Positions 27,275 to 35,397 of a stretch of DNA of 64,000 nt are shown here, one piece after another (within the stretch, counting starts at the first letter, position 1; every line of letters begins with the position of its first letter). Source of the DNA: Clostridium sp. DL-VIII. Its GTDB lineage: Bacteria > Bacillota > Clostridia > Clostridiales > Clostridiaceae. The notes beneath the pieces are model-generated. The model saw only the letters and a program-made list of their open reading frames with translations, had not been told where the DNA came from and searched no databases. The stretch lies in assembly GCF_000230835.1 (NCBI RefSeq), contig NZ_CM001240.1, positions 1,744,501 to 1,808,500 of the forward strand, written 5' to 3'. The position numbers and the translations under genes are program-made.

Positions 27275-27367
27275 TTGTGTTTTTCAAAAAATAGGTATAT
27301 AATAAAATTATTACATGTAATAATTTTAGATTAGAACTAGAAGATATATATTAGATAATATCTAATA
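27275..27367 (+). promoter_or_regulatory. Promoter and two palindromes upstream of the NfeD/SPFH operon
   Basis: TTGTGT (27275-27280) and TATAAT (27298-27303) are 17 bases apart. One base downstream begins a 24-bp perfect palindrome (27304-27327, centred on TTACATGTAA), and a second, TATTAGATA-A-TATCTAATA, lies at 27349-27367. The first covers the expected transcription start and suits a repressor operator. The rest of this roughly 315-base gap shows nothing. Confidence 0.6.
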
Positions 27368-27394
27368 CGTTATTATTGAGATAGGGGGAAGAAA

Positions 27395-27829
27395 ATGAGT
27401 GGAATAGTGATTTTTTGGTTAATTGTTATTATTTGCGCATTTGCAATAGATATTTTAACCAGTAATTTTTGCTTTATGCTATTATCAATAGGAGCTATTG
27501 CAGCTATAATATGTGAAGTACTGGGAATAACATTGGGAATTCAGGTTATAGTGTTTGCTATACTGAATATAATAGCATTTTTAGCAGGATATCCAATACT
27601 TAAGAAAAAATTTAAGGCAGAGCACAAAAGCATACCGCGTATGGAAGAAACATATATAGGTAAGGTTATGAAAAGTGACCAAGAGATTAGTAATAAAGCA
27701 CAAGTAAAGGTTAGTGGAGAATATTGGACTGTAATTAATGAAGGAGATACAATCAATCAAGGAGATAAATTTATTATTACAGGAATTGAAGGAATTAAAT
27801 TAAAAATTAAAAAGGTTCAGGAGGATTAA
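27395..27829 (+). CDS. NfeD-like membrane protein
   Basis: A 144-residue protein with an N-terminal hydrophobic region of two to three helices (residues 4-75) and a C-terminal OB-fold (NfeDb) domain from about 80 to 140, including YIGKVMKSDQEISNKAQVKVSGEYWTVINEGDTINQGDKFIITGIEG. These proteins pair with SPFH/stomatin partners in the membrane. The partner gene starts four bases downstream, so the two form a classic NfeD-stomatin operon. The binding site GGGGGAAG is strong. Confidence 0.88.
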   Translation: MSGIVIFWLIVIICAFAIDILTSNFCFMLLSIGAIAAIICEVLGITLGIQVIVFAILNIIAFLAGYPILKKKFKAEHKSIPRMEETYIGKVMKSDQEISNKAQVKVSGEYWTVINEGDTINQGDKFIITGIEGIKLKIKKVQED

Positions 27830-27833
27830 TGTT

Positions 27834-28775
27834 ATGGTAACAATTATAGTTTTAGGGGTTATATTATTATTAATATTTATAGTGGTATTATCATCAATTA
27901 AAGTTGTAAATACAGGTTATTTATATGTAGTAGAAAGATTTGGACAATTTCATAAAGTGTTAGAACCAGGATTGCATTTTATAATGCCATTTGTAGATTT
28001 TGTTAGAAGAAGAGTTTCTACTAAGCAGCAGATTTTAGATGTAGAGCCTCAATCAGTTATCACTAAGGATAATGTTAAGATATTAGTAGATAATGTTATA
28101 TTTTATAAGGTGCTAAATGCAAGAGATGCAGTATATAATATAGAAAGTTTCCAATCAGGTATAGTTTATTCAGCTACAACTAATATGAGAAATATATTAG
28201 GTAATATGACATTGGATGAGATTTTATCAGGAAGAGATTCAATAAATCAAGATCTTTTAAGTATTATTGATGAAGTTACAGATGCATATGGAATAAAGAT
28301 TCTTTCAGTAGAAATTAAAAATATAGTTCCACCAGCTGAAATTCAAGAAGCAATGGAAAAACAAATGAGAGCTGAAAGAGATAAGAGAGCTATGATTCTT
28401 CAAGCAGAAGGTTTAAGGCAGTCTCAAATAGAAAAGGCAGAAGGAGAAAAGCAGGCAAAAATATTATCAGCAGAAGCTGAAAAACAAGCTAATATAAGAA
28501 GAGCCGAAGGGTTAAAAGAATCACAATTATTAGAAGCAGAAGGTAAGGCAAAAGCTATAGAAGAGATAGCAGCTGCAGAAGCAGAGGCTATAAGAAAAGT
28601 AAATCAAGCTATTATAGATTCTGGAACTAATGAGACAGTTATAGCCTTAAAGCAGGTTGAAGCTCTTAAAGAAATGGCTAATAACCCAGCTAATAAGCTT
28701 ATATTACCAAATGAGACATTGTCATCTCTTGGAAGTATAGCGGCTATTGGAGAAATGCTTAAAGGAAATAAATAG
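27834..28775 (+). CDS. SPFH/Band 7 (stomatin-like) membrane protein, QmcA type
   Basis: A 313-residue protein with one N-terminal transmembrane helix (residues 3-22), the SPFH domain (about 25-190, with GLHFIMPFVDFVRRRVSTKQQ), then an Ala/Glu-rich coiled coil (about 190-265) and a short hydrophobic C-terminal part. It forms large ring or raft-like oligomers in the membrane and is linked to quality control and microdomains. GGAGG lies nine bases before the ATG. It is coupled with the NfeD-like gene upstream. Confidence 0.9.
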   Translation: MVTIIVLGVILLLIFIVVLSSIKVVNTGYLYVVERFGQFHKVLEPGLHFIMPFVDFVRRRVSTKQQILDVEPQSVITKDNVKILVDNVIFYKVLNARDAVYNIESFQSGIVYSATTNMRNILGNMTLDEILSGRDSINQDLLSIIDEVTDAYGIKILSVEIKNIVPPAEIQEAMEKQMRAERDKRAMILQAEGLRQSQIEKAEGEKQAKILSAEAEKQANIRRAEGLKESQLLEAEGKAKAIEEIAAAEAEAIRKVNQAIIDSGTNETVIALKQVEALKEMANNPANKLILPNETLSSLGSIAAIGEMLKGNK

Positions 28776-28788
28776 TGATCATAAAAAC

Positions 28789-28886
28789 AAATTATATAAA
28801 TTTTATTATCATATTGCTAATTTAAATTATAAGTCTCTAGCTATATATTTAGATGTAATAGCAATTTATCATTGAAATTTATATAA
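28789..28886. repeat. 98-bp palindromic element, copy 2
   Basis: The second copy of the element at 18607-18704, co-linear with no indel. It lies in the 3' region of the SPFH gene and folds into one long hairpin. Confidence 0.75.
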
Positions 28887-28970
28887 AAACTTAGTTTATC
28901 TCTTGTATTTTTAGCTTATCCACATAATTATCAGTTACGAATCATGAGTTAAAGATGAAGATTCAAGAAG

Positions 28971-29014
28971 AAAGTCCGAGAAACTAAATGCAAGATTTTG
29001 TTTCTCGGACTTTT
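28971..29014. terminator. Strong terminator between convergent genes
   Basis: AAAGTCCGAGAAAC (28971-28984) pairs perfectly with GTTTCTCGGACTTT (29000-29013) and runs into T residues. The loop AAATGCAAGATTT also occurs in related form near 42398 (AAATACAAGATTT), within the gap before purE, so it may be part of another repeat family. Confidence 0.85.
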
Positions 29015-29030
29015 TGATTTTTACTCCAGA

Positions 29031-29786
29031 TCATTTTATTTCATTTTGTGTCTTTAACTTGTACATTATATTATCAAATTGTGTTTTAATAATGCTAACT
29101 AAAGCAATTCTTTTTTGTATATTTGAATTATACAAAAATGAGATAATGAATCCAGCGATAAGAATTATCTCAACAGTCCATATAGATTTTTCGTGAAAGA
29201 CACCTGCTTCTAAAGCACTAATGACTGCCCCTATGAAAAAAGAAATTAAAATGCAGCTATACCTTAAAGCTTTTTTTAGACACGCCTTATCTTTTTTTAC
29301 TATACCTTTAAAATAATTGTCAGCGCATGAACGCATATTTCCAGTGCAGAATATACTAGCATAATTATCTCCTGAGCCAAGCTTTCGAAAGGCACAATAT
29401 TGCAATGAGGCGGCAAAGGATACAAGAGTGTTAGCAAATATGTCTGAATATGTGGATGTTATTAATCCAGCAATAAATAATACAACCATTGAGACTGTAA
29501 TGATTCCACGTTGCCAGAATAAAGATTTTTCTTTAAAAATAGAATAAAACATATACCATGATATAAAAATACCTATCCAAAAAGATATAATAGGTACAAG
29601 AGCATGAAATGCTTCTATATAATTTCTATCTGCCAAATTGAAAGCGACAAGTACAAAATTGCCTGTTTGACCTGTAGCAAAAACATGTCCATGAACACTA
29701 TAAGAATACATGTCCATAAAACCACCTGTGGAAGCCAGCAACATTCCAAAGCCTAGTGTTTCTGAATAATTTTTAGTATCTGCCAA
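29031..29786 (-). CDS. YoaK family membrane protein (DUF1275)
   Basis: A 251-residue membrane protein with about six helices. It has the DUF1275 signatures GFMDMYSYSVHGHVFATGQTGNFV near residues 20-43 and FRKLGSGDNYASIFCTGNMRS in the middle. The function is unknown; the family is sometimes linked to sulfur or amino-acid export. The start is the TTG preceded by AGGTGG with ideal spacing; longer in-frame starts have no binding site and add a basic, low-complexity extension. It is divergent from a LysR-type regulator, its probable controller. Confidence 0.82.
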   Translation of the reverse strand: MADTKNYSETLGFGMLLASTGGFMDMYSYSVHGHVFATGQTGNFVLVAFNLADRNYIEAFHALVPIISFWIGIFISWYMFYSIFKEKSLFWQRGIITVSMVVLFIAGLITSTYSDIFANTLVSFAASLQYCAFRKLGSGDNYASIFCTGNMRSCADNYFKGIVKKDKACLKKALRYSCILISFFIGAVISALEAGVFHEKSIWTVEIILIAGFIISFLYNSNIQKRIALVSIIKTQFDNIMYKLKTQNEIK

Positions 29787-29876
29787 TATAATCCACCTAA
29801 CTTTTTTATTTAATATTTTTCTTTTGAATAATACTATTATAACGTTGTTCTTTAATAAATAAAAATATATAATATT

Positions 29877-29891
29877 TATCAAATTGATAAG
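29877..29891. promoter_or_regulatory. Probable LysR-type operator
   Basis: TTATCAA-A-TTGATAA is a perfect 15-base inverted repeat in the 163-base divergent region between the YoaK and LysR genes. A second half-site, AATTGATAAAATT, lies near 29910. Both fit sites for a LysR protein that controls itself and the opposite gene. Confidence 0.6.
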
Positions 29892-29949
29892 TAATAACTT
29901 ATTAATAATTAATTGATAAAATTTTGATATATACTTTATGGAGGGAATT

Positions 29950-30828
29950 ATGGATATTCTTCAATTAAAATACTTTCTTATTGTAGCTGAATATGAACAT
30001 ATGACAAAGGCGGCGCATTCTTTACATATTGCACAGCCAGCTTTATCTCAGTCAATAAAACATTTGGAAGAAGAATTAGGAGTTACTCTTTTTGAAAGAA
30101 GGAATAGGAGTATATGCCTAAATGCATCAGGAAAATTATTGCAAGCTGAGTTGATTCCAATTATAAATGTTCTAGATTCACTTCCAGAACGTTTGAAAGA
30201 AGTAAATAATCAAGAATCCAGAACCATACAACTAAACATATTATCAGCATCTTTACTTGTTACTCAATCAATAATCTCCTTTAAAAAATTATATCCGGAA
30301 GTGAATTTCAGATTGTCCCAGGATGCTAATGAGACTGAGTTTGATGTGTGTATTTCCTGTGCTGCATCTGATATGGTTCCTAAAGATAGTATTCCATTAC
30401 TTGAGGAGAAGATATTATTGGCAGTTCCAAGTATAAGCAAATATGCTTCATTTAAATCTATTACTTTAAATGAGGTAGAAAAAGAGGGATTTATAAGTTT
30501 TTCGGGTAGAAGACCTTTCAGAATTATCTGTGATGATTATTGCAGTCAAATAGGATTTAAACCTAAGATTATATTTGAAAGTGATAATCAGGAATCTATA
30601 AGAAACTTGGTAGATTCAAATCTAGGTATTGCATTTTGGCCTGAGTATTCATGGGGACGGAGGAGCTCAAGAAATGCGATCATGCTTCCGATTAGTGAAC
30701 CGAAATGTAGTCGTACAATTTATGCACTTATAAATAAAAATTTAAGAAGAAGTAATTATGTTATAACTTTTATGGAACATTTAAGAAGATTTATACTTGA
30801 TATTAAAAATACAAATGGAAATTATTAA
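29950..30828 (+). CDS. LysR family transcriptional regulator
   Basis: A 292-residue regulator. Residues 1-60 form the winged helix-turn-helix (DILQLKYFLIVAEYEHMTKAAHSLHIAQPALSQSIKHLEEELG is the typical LysR N-terminus, positions 2-44). Residues 90-290 are the effector-binding domain. The ATG at 29950 is preceded by GGAGGGA; a start four codons earlier would place this binding site inside the gene. Its target is most likely the divergent YoaK gene. The effector is unknown. Confidence 0.92.
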   Translation: MDILQLKYFLIVAEYEHMTKAAHSLHIAQPALSQSIKHLEEELGVTLFERRNRSICLNASGKLLQAELIPIINVLDSLPERLKEVNNQESRTIQLNILSASLLVTQSIISFKKLYPEVNFRLSQDANETEFDVCISCAASDMVPKDSIPLLEEKILLAVPSISKYASFKSITLNEVEKEGFISFSGRRPFRIICDDYCSQIGFKPKIIFESDNQESIRNLVDSNLGIAFWPEYSWGRRSSRNAIMLPISEPKCSRTIYALINKNLRRSNYVITFMEHLRRFILDIKNTNGNY

Positions 30829-30922
30829 TAGTTTTTGTTAAGGAAGTGTTTGAAAAACAAATTGGATGAAGATAATATACTATATAATATGCACAAAACA
30901 AATTATTTAGTGGAGGAAGTAA

Positions 30923-31729
30923 ATGAATTATAGTGATATAAAAAAAGAACGGATTTTAAGAAATCAAAAGAAAAAATTATTAAAAAGAGAAGAGAAATTT
31001 TTAAATAAAAAAGAAAATGAATATATAAAAAATAAAATATCTCCAATAAAAGAAAAGTTAGAAGAAAAGATTCCACAGAAAATGATTGATACATTTCAAA
31101 AAGCCTTTGAAAAAGGATTTTATTATGTATTTGAAAATGGGACTATAATAATAGAAAAAAGCTATAATTCTGAAAGATTGAAAGATGAAGCAGATACAAA
31201 TGAATATATCTTGTCTAAAAAAATAAATAATAAAAATTTAAGTAGAATTGATAATAAGGTGAAAAAGGGTATTCTTATAAATAAAGGAATCACAACAGTA
31301 GAGGGCACTGTACTTGGAGTGTTCGGAATAGGACTTCCAGATATACCTGTTTTTATAGGAATGTTATTGAAAACTGTGTATGAAATATGTTTAAGCTATG
31401 GCTTTGATTATAATTCAAAGGAAGAAAAGGCATTCATTTTAAATATAATTTCCGCAAGTGCTGATAAGACAGAGAAAAGAATTGCATATTTTAATGAAGC
31501 TGATAGAATTGGCTACAGCATTGATAATAATCTTGATGCCAATATAGATATTAATGAAATGATAAAGGATGCTTCAAGAAATTTATCTGAAAATATAATT
31601 TTAGCTAAAGTGATTCAAGGAGTTCCGTTAATAGGGGCATATGGGGGAATATCGAATTATAAACTTATAAGAGATATAAGTGAGGCAGCAAGCATAAAGT
31701 ACAAAAAGAGATTACTATCAAAATTATAA
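30923..31729 (+). CDS. EcsC family protein
   Basis: A 268-residue protein matching the EcsC family. The first 55 residues are a highly charged, lysine-rich helix. The core has GITTVEGTVLGVFGIGLPDIPVFIGMLLKTVYEICLSYGFD near residues 120-165, a hydrophobic stretch typical of EcsC proteins, and ends with IPLIGAYGGISNYKLIRDIS. In Bacillus EcsC accompanies the Ecs ABC transporter; here no EcsA/EcsB genes are close, and the role is unknown. GGAGG precedes the ATG. Confidence 0.8.
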   Translation: MNYSDIKKERILRNQKKKLLKREEKFLNKKENEYIKNKISPIKEKLEEKIPQKMIDTFQKAFEKGFYYVFENGTIIIEKSYNSERLKDEADTNEYILSKKINNKNLSRIDNKVKKGILINKGITTVEGTVLGVFGIGLPDIPVFIGMLLKTVYEICLSYGFDYNSKEEKAFILNIISASADKTEKRIAYFNEADRIGYSIDNNLDANIDINEMIKDASRNLSENIILAKVIQGVPLIGAYGGISNYKLIRDISEAASIKYKKRLLSKL

Positions 31730-31845
31730 GATATTAATAAGATATAGAAAGCTATTGCATTACAATAATATGATTAAATTATTGTAAAACTAATGAGAAA
31801 AGATTAATATATACTATACAGTACAAAATTAGTTGAGGTGAAAGA

Positions 31846-32361
31846 ATGAAAAAGAAATCTGTGATGACTTTAGTTGTAGGAGTATTTTTAGCATTCTCCT
31901 TAATTGGATGTAATCTTAAAGATGATTATATACTTAAGACAAATGAAAATACTGATGAAAAACCAACAGCAGATAAAGTAAATGAGGTATTTGATTCAAA
32001 AAAAATGAAAGATTTAATGGAGAAATTAAAATCTAGACCTAAAGAGATTTCTGATAAAATAGATGACGTTGATAGTGATACAACAAGGACTATGAAAGAG
32101 CTGAATGAAGAGGCAGATGAGTTGACTGATGCTTTAAATAGTGCTGACATTGAAGGGAAAAGTGAAGATATCAAAGATAAGTTTGATGATATATCAGATA
32201 AATTAGATGAAGTTAAAAATCATGTAGATGATGCTAAGGATAGAGCGGACGCAGTTAAAGATCCTATTGATAAGACGAAAGTTACAGATACTATTGATGA
32301 ATTTTCGACTCACATGGATAATTTACAAAGAGCATTAGATAGATTTTCTTCAACAAGATAA
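31846..32361 (+). CDS. Hypothetical lipoprotein with helical/coiled-coil domain
   Basis: A 171-residue exported lipoprotein. The signal peptide ends in LIGC with the lipidated Cys at residue 22. The mature part is strongly charged and almost entirely helical, with repeated heptad-like segments rich in Asp, Lys and Leu (IDDVDSDTTRTMKELNEEADELTDAL and DKLDEVKNHVDDAKDRADAVKD). It looks like a surface coiled-coil protein. I do not recognise a family. GAGGTG precedes the ATG. No neighbour gives a function. Confidence 0.75.
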   Translation: MKKKSVMTLVVGVFLAFSLIGCNLKDDYILKTNENTDEKPTADKVNEVFDSKKMKDLMEKLKSRPKEISDKIDDVDSDTTRTMKELNEEADELTDALNSADIEGKSEDIKDKFDDISDKLDEVKNHVDDAKDRADAVKDPIDKTKVTDTIDEFSTHMDNLQRALDRFSSTR

Positions 32362-32550
32362 ATAAAGTATATAAATATGTTTTATATAGTGATAGAGAAT
32401 AATATTTAGGAAGAAAAGTATACAAGCACTCAGAATATTAATTTTATATCTTTATACAAAATATATTTATGTATTAAAAAAGACTTGAATGTTTTGCTTT
32501 AGTGTGATAAAGTGATAAATAAGAAAAAGCATTTAGGGAGGATAAAATTT

Positions 32551-33363
32551 ATGAAAATTAATAAGTTGATAAAAAAATTAACTATAGTTGCTGTTATAGC
32601 TGCATTAGGAGTAGGCTTAATTGGATGTAATAAATCATCAGGGGGTAAAAGTGCATTAGATAAGGACGAGCTAGTAATAGGATTAGATGATACTTTTGTT
32701 CCAATGGGCTTTAAAGATGAAAGTGGAAAAATAGTTGGCTTTGATGTTGATTTAGCAAATGCAGTTGCTAAGAAATTAAACAAAACAGTAAAGTTTCAAC
32801 CAATTGATTGGAGTATGAAAGAAACTGAACTTAATAATGGGAATATTGATTTAATATGGAATGGATATTCAATTACAGATGAAAGAAAAGAAAAAGTAGA
32901 TTTTTCTAAGCCATATTTAAAGAATACTCAAGTTATAGTAACTTTAGCAGATTCTAATATAAATTCAAAAAGTGATTTAGCAGGAAAGAAAGTAGGAGCT
33001 CAAACTGGATCTACAGCAGTTGATGCAGTAGAAGCTGACGGTGATATAGAGAAAAGTCTTGATGGTGGAAAGCTTATTACTTTTGAAGATAATAACGCTG
33101 CATTAATGGATTTGGAAGCAAAGAGATTAGATGCAATAGTTGTAGATGAAATTTTGGCGAGATATTATATGAAGGCAAGAGGAGAGGAAAAATATAAAAT
33201 TCTAACTGACAATTTTGGAGATGAAGAATATGGAGTTGGAATCAAAAAAGGTGATACTAAATTTTTAGATGCATTTAATAAAGCTTTTGATGAGGTTAAG
33301 GCTGATGGAACTGCAGCAGATATATCTAAAAAGTGGTTCGGACAAGATATAGTTCTTAAATAA
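32551..33363 (+). CDS. Polar amino-acid ABC transporter, substrate-binding lipoprotein
   Basis: A 270-residue extracellular binding protein of the family 3 (cystine/glutamine/polar amino acid) type. The lipoprotein signal ends in LIGC with Cys26. The mature domain shows DELVIGLDDTFVPMGFKDESGKIVGFDVDLANAV, the classical family 3 motif, then SITDERKEKVDFSKPY near residue 100 and GKKVGAQTGST near 140. The start is the ATG after AGGGAGG; an upstream in-frame ATG adds a basic stretch without a site. It begins a three-gene importer with permease and ATPase. The specificity is probably cystine or glutamine, but this is not certain. Confidence 0.92.
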   Translation: MKINKLIKKLTIVAVIAALGVGLIGCNKSSGGKSALDKDELVIGLDDTFVPMGFKDESGKIVGFDVDLANAVAKKLNKTVKFQPIDWSMKETELNNGNIDLIWNGYSITDERKEKVDFSKPYLKNTQVIVTLADSNINSKSDLAGKKVGAQTGSTAVDAVEADGDIEKSLDGGKLITFEDNNAALMDLEAKRLDAIVVDEILARYYMKARGEEKYKILTDNFGDEEYGVGIKKGDTKFLDAFNKAFDEVKADGTAADISKKWFGQDIVLK

Positions 33364-33431
33364 TATTATTAAATTTAAAAAGATTTTTATGTAATTAGCT
33401 AAATGGAAACAATTAAGAGGAGGAAATAACT

Positions 33432-34073
33432 TTGAGTTATATTTTAGAGATAATGCCTCAGGTATTAGAGGGACTTATTATTACTTTGGAGATTTTTGGG
33501 TGCACTTTGCTCCTATCTATTCCACTTGGGATAGTAGTAGCATTAATGAGAATATCAAAATCCATAATACTTAAGGAGATAAGCGGGGCATATATTCTTA
33601 TAATGAGAGGTACTCCTCTATTATTACAAATCATCGTGATCTTTTTTGGACTACCTTTAGTAGGAATTGATTTTGAGAGATTTCCAGCTGCAATTTTAGC
33701 TTTTACTTTAAATTATGCAGCCTATTTTGGGGAGATTTTTAGAGCAGGAATAGTGTCTATAGATAATGGACAAGTTGAAGGTGCTCAAGTTTTGGGGCTT
33801 AGTCAAAAAGATATATTTTTCAGAATTATACTTCCTCAAGCATTTAAAAGAGTTATTCCACCTGTTGCAAATGAAATAACAACTTTGGTTAAAGATACAT
33901 CTTTAGTATATGTAGTAGGTATGGATGAATTATTGAAGATAGGTAAAACAGCTGCTAATAGAGATGTTTCACTAGCACCACTTTTAATAGTTGGAGTTGT
34001 TTATTTAATAGTAATAGCTATTTTTAGTCAATTGCTAAAGAAAATTGAAACGAAATATGACTATTATAAGTAA
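33432..34073 (+). CDS. Polar amino-acid ABC transporter, permease
   Basis: A 213-residue permease with about five transmembrane helices and the HEQRTA-type signature of the family. The EAA loop is GAQVLGLSQKDIFFRIILPQAFKRVIPP near residues 117-145. The start is TTG, preceded by AGAGGAGG with normal spacing. The ATPase gene starts 16 bases after its stop. Together with the neighbouring genes it forms an importer. Confidence 0.92.
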   Translation: MSYILEIMPQVLEGLIITLEIFGCTLLLSIPLGIVVALMRISKSIILKEISGAYILIMRGTPLLLQIIVIFFGLPLVGIDFERFPAAILAFTLNYAAYFGEIFRAGIVSIDNGQVEGAQVLGLSQKDIFFRIILPQAFKRVIPPVANEITTLVKDTSLVYVVGMDELLKIGKTAANRDVSLAPLLIVGVVYLIVIAIFSQLLKKIETKYDYYK

Positions 34074-34089
34074 TGTGGAGGAAAAAAAT

Positions 34090-34776
34090 ATGCTTAAAAT
34101 TAGTAAATTGAAAAAGAAATTTGGAAGTACAGAAGTTTTAAAAGGAGTTAATCTTGAAATAGCAGAGGGAGAAATATTAGTTGTTGTAGGTAATTCAGGT
34201 GGTGGAAAAACTACATTGCTTAGATGTGTGAACGCATTGGAATACTGTGATGAAGGCGATATAGAAATAAATGGGAAGATGCTTTGTAAAGATGGAAAGT
34301 ATGTAGATAAGAAAGAGCTTAAAGAAATAAGAAAAGATATAGGATTGGTATTTCAAAGTTTTAATTTATTTCCTCATATGACGGTCTTAGAAAATTTAAT
34401 AGAAGCCCCTCAAAGAGTATTAGGGTGGACAAAAGAAGATGCAATTAAGAAGGCAGAAGAAACCCTTGGCTTTTTAAACCTATTAGAAAAGAAGGATAAT
34501 TATCCTTTTGAATTATCAGGAGGACAAAAGCAGAGAGTAGCTATAGGAAGAGCATTAGTGTTAGAACCTAAAATTATGTGTTTCGATGAGCCGACTTCAG
34601 CTTTGGACCCTGGTCTTACTGGAGAAGTTGCAAATTTAATAAAGAGTTTGAGTACAAAAGGTATGAGCATGATGATTATAACACATGATATGGAATTTGC
34701 TAAAAATGTGGCTGATAGAATAGTTTCAATGGAGGCTGGAAAATTACAAGAAGGATTAATATTTGAGAATAATTAA
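34090..34776 (+). CDS. Polar amino-acid ABC transporter, ATP-binding protein
   Basis: A 228-residue ATPase. Walker A is GNSGGGKTT near residue 35, the Q-loop LVFQSFNLFPHMTVLENL near 83, the signature LSGGQKQR near 140 and Walker B IMCFDEPTSALDP near 160, with the switch histidine in ITHDM. The FNLFPHMT sequence is typical of GlnQ/TcyC-type ATPases. The ATG preceded by GTGGAGG is chosen; a longer start 45 bases upstream overlaps the permease and lacks a site. It ends the importer operon; no clear terminator was seen. Confidence 0.93.
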   Translation: MLKISKLKKKFGSTEVLKGVNLEIAEGEILVVVGNSGGGKTTLLRCVNALEYCDEGDIEINGKMLCKDGKYVDKKELKEIRKDIGLVFQSFNLFPHMTVLENLIEAPQRVLGWTKEDAIKKAEETLGFLNLLEKKDNYPFELSGGQKQRVAIGRALVLEPKIMCFDEPTSALDPGLTGEVANLIKSLSTKGMSMMIITHDMEFAKNVADRIVSMEAGKLQEGLIFENN

Positions 34777-35044
34777 TTTTGTGGAACCCTATAATACTGC
34801 GTATAATTTAAGAGGACTTGATTAATTAATATAGATATCATTACAGACATAAAAGATTATTAATTGAGAAGGTTTAAATTTAATAAATTAATTATTATAA
34901 TTTGTATTGAATTATAATATAAAGTGTGCTATTCTAAGAGTGTAAGATAATTCAAGATTTAATCAATACTGTACATTCGCCTCTGTTTCAGAGATTGGGT
35001 CAAGTATCAGGTTATAATCTTTGGAAAAAGGGAGGATTTTTATA

Positions 35045-35212
35045 ATGGAAGATAGAACTTTAGTATGTAAAGATTGTGGAAAGGAATTTATTTTCACAGT
35101 TGGAGAACAAGAATTCTACAAAGAAAAAGGATTTGATAACGATCCAGTTAGATGTCCAGAATGTAGAAAAGCTAGAAAACAACAAAGAAACAATAGAAAC
35201 TTCGACAGATAG
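35045..35212 (+). CDS. Small zinc-ribbon protein
   Basis: A 55-residue protein with two CxxC pairs (CKDCGKEF near the start and CPECRKAR near residue 40) that would bind one zinc ion. The spacer contains FTVGEQEFYKEKGF, a pattern of the probable zinc-ribbon family found across Firmicutes. The C-terminus is basic (RKQQRNNRNF), consistent with nucleic acid or ribosome binding, which is inference. GGGAGGA precedes the ATG. In a roughly 270-base upstream gap a CTCTG/CAGAG hairpin at 34981-34993 is the only feature seen. Confidence 0.85.
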   Translation: MEDRTLVCKDCGKEFIFTVGEQEFYKEKGFDNDPVRCPECRKARKQQRNNRNFDR

Positions 35213-35221
35213 TATGCTATT

Positions 35222-35256
35222 GGGCCATAAGAGTAATCTTATGGCTCTTTCTTTTT
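35222..35256 (+). terminator. Terminator of the zinc-ribbon gene
   Basis: GCCATAAGA (about 35224-35232) pairs with TCTTATGGC (35237-35245) around GTAA, followed by TCTTTCTTTTT. Confidence 0.85.
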
Positions 35257-35397
35257 GCTAAAATATAAATAAGTTAGATAAACAACTTTTAACTTAAACT
35301 TAAGTGGCAACTTACCGAAATCATAAATTACCTGTCCTTTTAGTTAGTTATTACATGAGTTTATATCTAAAGTTGAATATCGTTATGTTGGTTGTTA

